Assembly (NCBI GenBank): GCA_026986655.1 | Contig: JALSOD010000299.1 | Location: forward strand, 1-6,664 | DNA: 6,664 bases | Direction: 5' to 3' | Source: Caldifarciminota bacterium | GTDB lineage: Bacteria; Hydrothermota; Hydrothermia; B15-G9; WFZT01 | Shown here: positions 1 to 5,669 of the stretch, one piece after another | Layout: each line of letters starts with the position of its first letter | How positions within the stretch are numbered: the first letter of the stretch is position 1 | Position numbers and translations under genes: made by a program | The notes under the pieces: model-generated | The model's input: the letters and a program-made list of their open reading frames with translations, nothing else | Told to the model about the DNA's origin: nothing | Database searches by the model: none

Positions 1-540
1 CTCCTTAAGCGGTACAGGAGTATCCTGAGGAAAAAAGCATATTTTGCAGGTCACAATAAAAAATTTTCAAAGGAATTTGGTGAAAAATACGGGTTTACCT
101 TCGATTTTCCCGAGGGCTGGGCTTATGTGGTGCAGGATACAGATTTTGTCAGCGTGGCAAAGCATTACCCAGACAGGTTTATGTTCTTCTACCATGAAAA
201 TGCCCCGAGAATGTTTGACAAGGACGAGATTGTCTCTCTGAGAAACAAATTAACTGCAAAATATTACGATGGAGACTATGTTTACAGGGAACATCTCATG
301 GCGAAGGATACGACCTTCATGGGGGTACCAGCCATCAAAATATTTGGAATCTGGCAGAATGACAGGGAATATATAGGGGGTCCTTTTGAGACAATTGCAT
401 TTAACCTCAATAATAATTTTTTCATGTTTGACATGGGGGTTTTTGCACCAGATAGGAATGAAAAGCTGCAATTTTTGATAAGAATGGAGATTATTATCAG
501 TAGTTTTAGATTTTACAACCAGGGTGAAAAATCCACATGA
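1..540 (+). CDS. DUF4837 family protein, C-terminal part (5' end outside window)
   Basis: The reading frame is open from the first base, so the gene begins upstream; 179 residues are visible. I recognise the DUF4837 family, usually lipoproteins of unknown function in Bacteroidota and relatives, from the C-terminal half. It has a kygF-x-fP-like segment (GFTFDFPEGW), then a conserved block with GIWQ, GGPF and a late FAPDRNEKLQFLIRMEI stretch. These match the family pattern GlWr..ndfMGGPF....GfVyaP..kKr.ylrqlEai. The signal peptide and lipobox expected in this family would lie outside the window and cannot be checked. The stop overlaps the next start as ATGA (537-540), so the two genes are probably co-translated. 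The biochemical role is unknown. Family assignment is from remembered motifs, not from a search. Confidence 0.72.
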   Translation, partial: LLKRYRSILRKKAYFAGHNKKFSKEFGEKYGFTFDFPEGWAYVVQDTDFVSVAKHYPDRFMFFYHENAPRMFDKDEIVSLRNKLTAKYYDGDYVYREHLMAKDTTFMGVPAIKIFGIWQNDREYIGGPFETIAFNLNNNFFMFDMGVFAPDRNEKLQFLIRMEIIISSFRFYNQGEKST

Positions 541-1280
541 AAAAGGTGGCTCTCATCAGTGATTTTGGAACACATGAACCCTATGTAGGGATCATGAAAT
601 CCCGAATCTTAGAGTATATTGAGGATGTGATATTTGTTGATTTAACCCACAATGTACCCTCCTTTAATGTCAGGGCAGGACTCTTTATATTTGAATACTC
701 GCTGAAAAATCTTTCCGATGATTTCCATTTTTTAATTGTCGTTGACCCGGGAGTGGGGAGCGAGAGGAGAGCCATCTTTGCCAAGCAGAATGGGAGATTC
801 TTTGTGGCACCAGACAATGGTATTCTGACTCCTGTGCTTGATAATTCAACCGTTTACGAAATCACGGGCTTTGATCCGGTATCTTCCACATTTCATGGAC
901 GGGACATTTTCGCTCCTGCCCTTGGTAAACTTCTTTCCGGTGTTAAACCGACAGAAGTTGGTAAAATAATTACAGATCCAATCAAGGTGTATTTACCCCA
1001 GCCGGTGAAAGAGAGAAGTAAAATTTCCGGTGAGGTTGTTTACATCGACAAGTTCGGGAACTTGATAACAAATATTCCTATAGAGTTTGTGAGTCCCGGT
1101 GATGAGGTGGTGTTTAAAAATATGACGCTGGCTGTTATGAAATCCTACTCGGATGTTGATCAGGGTAGACCACTGGCAATCGTTGATTCCTTTGACAAAC
1201 TTGAGATTGCTGTTCGTGAAGGAAGTGCGGAAAGATTTTTTGGAGCAAAAATTGGCGACAAAGTCACCGTTAAAAAATAA
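537..1280 (+). CDS. S-adenosyl-L-methionine hydroxide adenosyltransferase (SAM hydrolase, DUF62 family)
   Basis: This is a 247-residue cytosolic enzyme expected to split S-adenosylmethionine into adenosine and L-methionine, using water/hydroxide as nucleophile. The family signatures are all present: SDFGT with Asp9, VDLTHNVP at 35-41, VVDPGVGSERR at 68-78, APDNG at 91-95, FHGRDIFAP at 119-127, and YIDKFGNLITNIP at 169-181. The Asp-Arg-His triad described for archaeal DUF62 enzymes corresponds to Asp70, Arg77 and His120. The length matches stand-alone members (about 250-270 residues), and I see nothing pointing to the fluorinase/chlorinase branch. The ATG start overlaps the DUF4837 stop (ATGA) and has AGGGTG at 521-526, 10 bases upstream. 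The physiological purpose of this reaction is still unclear; a role in SAM balance is inference. Confidence 0.93.
   Translation: MKKVALISDFGTHEPYVGIMKSRILEYIEDVIFVDLTHNVPSFNVRAGLFIFEYSLKNLSDDFHFLIVVDPGVGSERRAIFAKQNGRFFVAPDNGILTPVLDNSTVYEITGFDPVSSTFHGRDIFAPALGKLLSGVKPTEVGKIITDPIKVYLPQPVKERSKISGEVVYIDKFGNLITNIPIEFVSPGDEVVFKNMTLAVMKSYSDVDQGRPLAIVDSFDKLEIAVREGSAERFFGAKIGDKVTVKK
1242..1245 (+). promoter_or_regulatory. Shine-Dalgarno GGAG deciding a TTG start
   Basis: GGAG sits inside the 3' end of the SAM hydrolase gene, six bases before TTG at 1252. It is the best-placed ribosome site for the DUF123 gene. An ATG 99 bases further upstream (1153) would add 33 residues that belong to no part of the family and would overlap the hydrolase gene by 128 bases. 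Confidence 0.6.
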
Positions 1281-1638
1281 GGGAACTTACCTTCTTTTCC
1301 TGGAGCTGAGGGAAGATTCTGTAATAAGAGTTGGTCGACTTGGAGAGTTTCAATTCAAAAGGGGGATTTATCTCTATGTGGGGAGTGCTATGAACGGATT
1401 TGGGGCACGGATCAGGAGATATATTTCGGGTGGCAGAAAAAGACACTGGCATATTGATTATATTCTTGATGTAGCAAATTTAATGGCAATTCTTCTTATC
1501 CCATCGGAAACGAGAATCGAAGAGGAAGTTGCATCGTTGCTCGAGAAAAAATTTGAGCCAGCGGTTGATGGATTTGGATCCTCTGACACAAATTCCACCA
1601 CCCACCTCTTTTACCTGGGTGATTTGAAGATTGGGTAG
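1252..1638 (+). CDS. DUF123 family GIY-YIG-like protein, cysteine-less variant
   Basis: This is a 128-residue protein of the DUF123 / COG1833 group, a GIY-YIG-nuclease-like domain. The domain occurs alone, or fused or adjacent to endonuclease III, in archaea and some bacteria. From the TTG start the core reads: KGTYLL at 10-15 (GIY position), VGRLG at 27-31, YLYVGSA at 40-46 (YIG position), Arg53, HWHIDYIL at 65-72, a Glu in RIEEEVA at 88-94, and GFGSSD then THLFYLGD at 107-124. These are strong family matches over the full length. The usual cysteines (EC in the helix, and the C-x-C after GFGSSD) are replaced by Glu91, Thr113 and Ser115. The start was chosen because TTG1252 has GGAG six bases before it and gives the normal family length. 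It overlaps the upstream gene by 29 bases. Nuclease activity is not established for the family; a DNA-processing role is inference. Confidence 0.82.
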   Translation: MATKSPLKNKGTYLLFLELREDSVIRVGRLGEFQFKRGIYLYVGSAMNGFGARIRRYISGGRKRHWHIDYILDVANLMAILLIPSETRIEEEVASLLEKKFEPAVDGFGSSDTNSTTHLFYLGDLKIG

Positions 1639-1661
1639 TTTTGAGTTATTATTGATTTGTA

Positions 1662-2006
1662 GTGAAAATAAAGTGGAAAAATTTCATTAGAAATCTTCCT
1701 CACATCCACATTGGGGTAAAACTGCACCTCAACTATTTTTTCGCCAGAATCAGCGGTAAATACAAAAAATTTGACATTTGCGTGGCATTTCCATCAATCG
1801 AGGATGGGATCAAAGCATGTAAAAAAATCGAGAAAGAATCGGGTATCCCCATCCCTGTTCCTGACGAAATCATCGGAGAATGCGGAATTGCCATCCTGAC
1901 CGATAGAGAACATCTCGACAAAATCCTTAAATCTATTCAGGGGATCCCCTTAAAGGGCATTTATATAAGAAGGGAGGGTAAATTTGTGGAAAAAGAGGAT
2001 ATCTGA
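1662..2006 (+). CDS. DUF3343 (putative Se/S carrier-like) domain protein with basic N-terminal extension
   Basis: This is a 114-residue protein starting at GTG. Residues 37-103 match DUF3343 (Pfam Se_S_carrier): a first strand DICVAFPS at 38-45, a helix around 46-60, then IPVPDEI at 64-70 and the signature ECGIAI at 73-78 with Cys74. A helix at 83-93 and a strand GIYIRR at 99-104 follow. The family is proposed to carry selenium or sulfur on the conserved cysteine, but no selenium gene is visible here. Residues 1-36 are not part of the usual domain, which is often only about 75-85 residues. They contain nine Lys/Arg, three His and no acidic residue. No other usable start lies before the domain, and no strong Shine-Dalgarno is seen. 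The gene begins 23 bases after the DUF123 stop, so coupling is possible. Function is unknown. Confidence 0.7.
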   Translation: MKIKWKNFIRNLPHIHIGVKLHLNYFFARISGKYKKFDICVAFPSIEDGIKACKKIEKESGIPIPVPDEIIGECGIAILTDREHLDKILKSIQGIPLKGIYIRREGKFVEKEDI

Positions 2007-2021
2007 AGAAGGGTTACCCTC
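1974..2021. repeat. Inverted repeat spanning the two convergent stop codons (weak terminator candidate)
   Basis: GAGGGTAA at 1974-1981 and TTACCCTC at 2014-2021 are perfect 8-base inverted arms around a 32-base loop containing the DUF3343 stop; the right arm includes the kdsB stop. On the minus strand an alternative small stem (AGAGG at 2022-2018, CCTCT at 1998-1994) runs straight into TTTTT (1994-1990, sharing one base with the stem), which resembles a weak intrinsic terminator for the kdsB train. Arms this short occur by chance several times in a window of this size, so only the location makes it notable. Confidence 0.22.
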
Positions 2022-2730
2022 TGCGCTTCAGGAGTTCCTGCTCAACTATTTTAACATCCTCTGGATAATCAACAGGCATGCTCTTATAGGAGACCTCAAC
2101 AACCCGAATCTTCATACCGTTCTCCAATGCACGCAATTGCTCGAGCTTCTCAATCATCTCCAGTTTCCCCGGTGGCAGTGAAACAAATTTGAGGAGGGAG
2201 TTTTTCCAAAAAACGTATATCCCTATGTGCTTTAGAAAAACCTCATCTTTTTTTTCTCTGTAAAAAGGTATGAGAGAGCGGGAAAAATAGAGAGCGTTTC
2301 GGTACTTATCTGTCACCACCGTAACTGCACCCGGCTTCTCTGCCTCTTTACGATTTACCCTTCGAACAGGTGTTACAATATCTACTGACTCATCAAGAGC
2401 TTCTACGAGATCATCGATAATTTTACCATCTATCAAAGGTTCATCACCCTGGAGATTCACCACAACATCAAAATCAAGGTTTTTTGCAATGTAGGCCACC
2501 CTGTCGGTCCCGGACCGTAAATCTGAAGGTGTCATCTTGCACTCAACAAATGGAGACACCACCTCGCAGATTCTTTTATCATCCGTTGCAACGATTACGT
2601 GAAAGTTTTTACTTTTCATAGCCCCTTCAACGACCCACAGAATCATGGGTTTGCCGAGTATAGGCGTTAGGGGTTTACCGGGAAACCTTGTAGAACCGTA
2701 TCTGGCAGGGATGACGGTTAAAACTTTCAT
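2014..2730 (-). CDS. kdsB: 3-deoxy-manno-octulosonate cytidylyltransferase (CMP-Kdo synthetase)
   Basis: KdsB activates Kdo with CTP to give CMP-Kdo, the donor for the inner core of lipopolysaccharide; it acts in the cytosol. The 238-residue protein carries the full family pattern: IPARYGSTRFPGKPL at 7-21 (nucleotide loop), GKPMI at 26-30, VATDD at 47-51, SGTDR at 73-77, VNLQGDEPLI at 91-100, NALYFSRSLIPF at 145-156, KHIGIY at 167-172, LEQLRALENG at 196-205, and VDYPEDV at 220-226. The usual T of VDTPEDL is Tyr222, while both acidic residues (Asp221, Asp225) are kept. Length is close to the E. coli enzyme (248). The start overlaps the plsC stop as ATGA, with GGAG at 2744-2741, ten bases upstream. 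It is the last gene of the minus-strand train. Presence of this gene implies a Kdo-type LPS and so an outer membrane. Confidence 0.95.
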   Translation of the reverse strand: MKVLTVIPARYGSTRFPGKPLTPILGKPMILWVVEGAMKSKNFHVIVATDDKRICEVVSPFVECKMTPSDLRSGTDRVAYIAKNLDFDVVVNLQGDEPLIDGKIIDDLVEALDESVDIVTPVRRVNRKEAEKPGAVTVVTDKYRNALYFSRSLIPFYREKKDEVFLKHIGIYVFWKNSLLKFVSLPPGKLEMIEKLEQLRALENGMKIRVVEVSYKSMPVDYPEDVKIVEQELLKRRG

Positions 2731-3446
2731 TTCTGCAGCTCTCCTTCGATTACCTCTTTAAACTCCTCAGCCAGCAGTTTGTAGTCTTCTACACCTTTCA
2801 CCTCTATGGGTTTGTGGACTACGAGCTCGACTTTTCCCGGTGTAACTGCGAGACTCCCCTTAGGTAAAATATCCTCTGTCCCTTTAATTGTAATAGGCAG
2901 AAGAGGTAGGTTGTAATCAAGCGCCAGCCTGAATGCTCCTGTTTTCAGCGGAAGTAGTGTACTCCCATTTCCACGAGTTCCCTCGGGAAAGATCAAGACA
3001 GAGAATCCATCCTCTTTCAATCTGTCCATCTGGGATTTGATTTTCTGGTAGGCCTCTCCACGTGGAGCCTTGCGGTCTATAACAATTGAGACTTTTTTAA
3101 GAAACCATCCAAAGATTGGCATTTTTGTCAATTCTTTCTTGGCCACAGGTTTTATCGCTTTGAAGGGCAAACTGGATAGTGCTACCACGTCGAAATGACT
3201 TCTGTGATTGGTAACTACGACATAACTTCGTGTGAAATCTGCGGGGAATTCATATCTGACTTTGACCCTCATAAAGCTGGCATATCTAATGATCGTGAGC
3301 CACAGGATCCCCAGTTTGAGAGAAATCTTCCCTGATTTATCAAAAGGTAGAACAATCGGGAAAATTAAGCCAAGTATAATCACTGTTGAGATGATGATGA
3401 CAATGTAGAGATAGACGCGATAGATAAACAGCAAAATTTTTTTCAT
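2727..3446 (-). CDS. plsC: PlsC-type 1-acyl-sn-glycerol-3-phosphate acyltransferase
   Basis: This is a membrane enzyme expected to acylate lysophosphatidic acid to phosphatidic acid in phospholipid synthesis. Of 239 residues, about 4-33 form one or two hydrophobic membrane segments. The four acyltransferase motifs follow in order: NHRSHFD at 80-86 (catalytic HX4D, His81 and Asp86), GWFLKKVSIVIDR at 113-125 (Arg125), FPEGTRG at 153-159, and PLLPITI at 181-187. The ATG overlaps the upstream RqcH stop as ATGA, with GAGGTGAG at 3460-3453 at six bases' spacing. The stop overlaps kdsB in the same way. The same fold also serves lipid A or ornithine-lipid acylation; with kdsB next door a role in LPS acylation cannot be excluded, but the glycerolipid role is the default. 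Confidence 0.9.
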   Translation of the reverse strand: MKKILLFIYRVYLYIVIIISTVIILGLIFPIVLPFDKSGKISLKLGILWLTIIRYASFMRVKVRYEFPADFTRSYVVVTNHRSHFDVVALSSLPFKAIKPVAKKELTKMPIFGWFLKKVSIVIDRKAPRGEAYQKIKSQMDRLKEDGFSVLIFPEGTRGNGSTLLPLKTGAFRLALDYNLPLLPITIKGTEDILPKGSLAVTPGKVELVVHKPIEVKGVEDYKLLAEEFKEVIEGELQK

Positions 3447-4813
3447 TCCAATCTCACCTCAATGGTTTTAAGAACTTTAAAAATCAATACCTGTCCCGGC
3501 ACGAAGCCTCTTTTCAAATATTTTTTCTTTGTCACTAATACACGACCCTTCTTATCAGGCGCAGCTTTACTCCTCTCAAGAGCCTTTATGGCTGAGAATT
3601 CAAGATCTTCCTCATCGGGTTCTTCCTTACCGGATTTTATTATAACGTGAGCACCTGGGGCGTTTTCAACGTGGAGAAAATAATCGTCCGGTGACGCAAG
3701 CTTGAATGTTATGAGCTCGTTTCCCCGTGCATTCTTTCCTCTCAAAACTGTGTAACCAGAGGGGGATACAAATTTTTCGTATGGTTCAATCCGTTCTTCG
3801 GTTTTTGAAGCACTTATCTGGGACTCACTATTCAGAATTTTTACCTTTTCCTGTTCCTCTAACTTATTCAGGAGAGTTTCGTACCCCCTTTTGTACCTTC
3901 TATATTTTTTGAAAAGTTCCTTAGCAAGGTCAGAGATTTTCTCGGAAGGTGGAATTTCCAGCTCAAATTCTTTGTTTTCCCCCTTTACAAAAATTTTCTC
4001 AGAATCAGCAACATATTTACCAGCTAATAGATTTTCTCCAGCAATCCTGTATTCTTCAAAATCTTTAACTCGTTCAAGTTCATCCAAAAGTCTGCTTGAT
4101 TTTTCTTCCAGATGTACCCCAGTGGTTTCAAACTTTCCAAAATAGAAATCAAGAAGTGCGGAGTATGATTCAAACCTTCTTGAATTTTTGCAGGGGACAG
4201 GAATGGGCGAGTATATATCCAGCTCAGAACAGTAAAGTGGGGTGGGTGACTGAATAGCATCAAATATCTTTTCACCATAGGGTGGAGTAAGCCAGGGAAT
4301 ATATTTTGCCAGTTTTTCCACATCAGTCTTTACATCGAAAGGCTTCGGTGGTGGCGGCGTGTATGGGATTCCAGGAACCACGTCTCTGATTTTTGAGTTC
4401 TTAACCCTTTTAAATGTTTCCAGGATTTTTCCTTCCTCATTGACCAGAATCAAATTTGAATGTTTCCCTGTCAGTTCGACTGCCAGTACGATGGTACTGA
4501 GTCCTCGATCTTTCGTAAAAAGCAGGTAGAAGAGTCGATCCCATTTTTTTACTCTTATGTTTGTAAGTGTGTATCCCCTCAGATATTCTTCAAAGGCGAG
4601 AAAGTAATGTTCTTTCGCTTCTCTTTCGGTAAGATGTAATCTATACAATGTAGGATCAATTGACACAAGAAGTTTTAACTTTTTATCAAAGTAAAAGATA
4701 AAAGTCCTTTTGTTAAAGTATTTTACGTGCTTTAGTTTGTGGCCTTTGAGAGTTTCTTCAACCTCCCTTTTTACGATGAGGGCATCAATTTCAGAGAATT
4801 TCTGGTGTTTCAT
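3443..4813 (-). CDS. rqcH: RqcH/NFACT family ribosome quality control protein (Fbp/Rqc2 homologue), compact form
   Basis: Proteins of this family bind stalled 50S subunits carrying peptidyl-tRNA and recruit tRNA-Ala to add alanine tails that mark the chain for degradation. The NFACT-N domain (about 5-155) shows YRLHLT at 57-62, the Asp-Arg pair at 92-93 needed for tRNA binding in characterised RqcH, and LTGKHSNLILV at 114-124. A helical middle region with coiled-coil character covers about 215-330. The NFACT-R (DUF814) domain (about 344-450) shows the GKNARGNELITFKLA run at 359-373, then DDYFLHVENAPGAHVII at 376-392 and VPGQVLIF at 438-445. At 456 residues it is about 100 shorter than B. subtilis RqcH (570), mainly between NFACT-N and the coiled coil, where the helix-hairpin-helix segment is reduced. 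A PPPP run is at 153-156. The start shares one base with the upstream stop (TAATG) and has no clear own ribosome site. Older names call it fibronectin-binding. Confidence 0.88.
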   Translation of the reverse strand: MKHQKFSEIDALIVKREVEETLKGHKLKHVKYFNKRTFIFYFDKKLKLLVSIDPTLYRLHLTEREAKEHYFLAFEEYLRGYTLTNIRVKKWDRLFYLLFTKDRGLSTIVLAVELTGKHSNLILVNEEGKILETFKRVKNSKIRDVVPGIPYTPPPPKPFDVKTDVEKLAKYIPWLTPPYGEKIFDAIQSPTPLYCSELDIYSPIPVPCKNSRRFESYSALLDFYFGKFETTGVHLEEKSSRLLDELERVKDFEEYRIAGENLLAGKYVADSEKIFVKGENKEFELEIPPSEKISDLAKELFKKYRRYKRGYETLLNKLEEQEKVKILNSESQISASKTEERIEPYEKFVSPSGYTVLRGKNARGNELITFKLASPDDYFLHVENAPGAHVIIKSGKEEPDEEDLEFSAIKALERSKAAPDKKGRVLVTKKKYLKRGFVPGQVLIFKVLKTIEVRLE

Positions 4814-5652
4814 TAAAAGGCGTGAAATCGATACAGAATTGTGGCGGAAATTACGGGATTTTCTTCAACAACAACCCCGGAATAGATGTAAGGTGGTGTA
4901 ACAAGAATCCGGGGATTCAGCTCAAAACTAAGAGAAAAATCCTGGTATTCAATATTTATCCCAAACCTTTTGACAATGTAAGTTGTGGAATATTCCTGGT
5001 TTCTCACATAATCGCCTGAGAATTTCAGGTACAACCAGTTAAAAACAGGGAAGTAAGCCCCTACAGTTAGCATAGGTGAACCATGCCCGGATTTGAATGA
5101 GATTCCACCTCCGATGAAAAATATCCTGTTATCCGTGGGGGCAAGCATATAGTCAGCCATTACATTTACACTGTCCTTTGTTGCATTTACATATGTACCC
5201 GCAAGTGACTGATCGTTGATTTCCTTTTCAATCTTTAATCCACCGCTTACAAATTCTGGTGTATTTGTAAGTACCTTTATGTATGCGTCGAACTTTGCAA
5301 ACGGGGTGGCATACCCACCGGAAGCCGTGAAATAGATGCAGGATGAGCTTTTATAAGCGAAGTTAAAGCCGATTTCTCTGTTAAATGTGAAATAGGCGGC
5401 GGAGACATTCATCGTACTATCATTAAGATATACGAAGCTTCCAAACTTCTGCCATCTCATTAAAATTCCGACAGGATTAACATAGTTTCCTGTAGAGAAC
5501 GTGATGAAATTATTGTAACCAGAGATGGAGGATGGGAACGTGGTCAAATTATCAAAACTGTTCAAGAAAATCTTTGAGGGGCCGAGTGCTTCGTAAGGCT
5601 GGGAAAATAGTAAAAAGGGGAGCCACATTATCATCATTAAAAGTTTTCTCAT
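4813..5652 (-). CDS. Putative outer-membrane beta-barrel protein, family not recognised
   Basis: This is a 279-residue exported protein. The signal peptide is about residues 1-17 (MRKLL, hydrophobic core, LLFS before Gln18), giving a mature protein of roughly 262 residues. The mature part is made of alternating polar/hydrophobic beta-strand-like stretches rich in Tyr, Phe, Gly and Asn (for example 46-55, 84-99, 104-123, 176-186, 194-211, 225-249). It ends in TILYRFHAF with a terminal Phe and alternating aromatics, the usual signal for BAM-dependent insertion. This suggests a small barrel of perhaps 10-14 strands; the count is an estimate. One Cys (105) is present. AAAGGAG lies about nine bases before ATG, inside the 17-base gap after the lipoprotein gene. 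The stop overlaps rqcH (TAATG). Substrate and role are unknown. Confidence 0.72.
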   Translation of the reverse strand: MRKLLMMIMWLPFLLFSQPYEALGPSKIFLNSFDNLTTFPSSISGYNNFITFSTGNYVNPVGILMRWQKFGSFVYLNDSTMNVSAAYFTFNREIGFNFAYKSSSCIYFTASGGYATPFAKFDAYIKVLTNTPEFVSGGLKIEKEINDQSLAGTYVNATKDSVNVMADYMLAPTDNRIFFIGGGISFKSGHGSPMLTVGAYFPVFNWLYLKFSGDYVRNQEYSTTYIVKRFGINIEYQDFSLSFELNPRILVTPPYIYSGVVVEENPVISATILYRFHAF

Positions 5653-5669
5653 GGCTCCCCTCTCCTTTG

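Noticed and set aside
44..241. Open frame of 65 codons on the plus strand at the left edge.
   Set aside because: It overlaps the DUF4837 coding frame, which is open from the window start and carries clear family motifs.
537..1280. Possibility that the DUF62 protein is a fluorinase or chlorinase making halogenated nucleosides.
   Set aside because: The length and the Asp-Arg-His hydrolase triad fit the ordinary hydroxide adenosyltransferase, and there is no secondary-metabolism context.
1939..1950. Perfect 12-base palindrome AGGGGATCCCCT inside the DUF3343 gene.
   Set aside because: It lies in coding sequence (Gln-Gly-Ile-Pro-Leu) and one or two palindromes of this length are expected by chance in a window this size.
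2248..2255. Run of eight A on the kdsB coding strand (GAA AAA AAA), a possible slippage or frameshift site.
   Set aside because: A -1 shift would meet a stop almost at once, removing the conserved C-terminal motifs; Lys-rich coding explains the run and no stimulating structure is evident.
4024..4323. Open frame of 99 codons on the minus strand within rqcH.
   Set aside because: It overlaps the middle of rqcH in another frame and shows no family features; it is a shadow frame.
3443..4813. Annotation of the NFACT protein as a fibronectin-binding surface adhesin.
   Set aside because: No signal peptide is present and the NFACT-N/NFACT-R motifs, including the Asp-Arg pair, point to a cytosolic ribosome quality control role.
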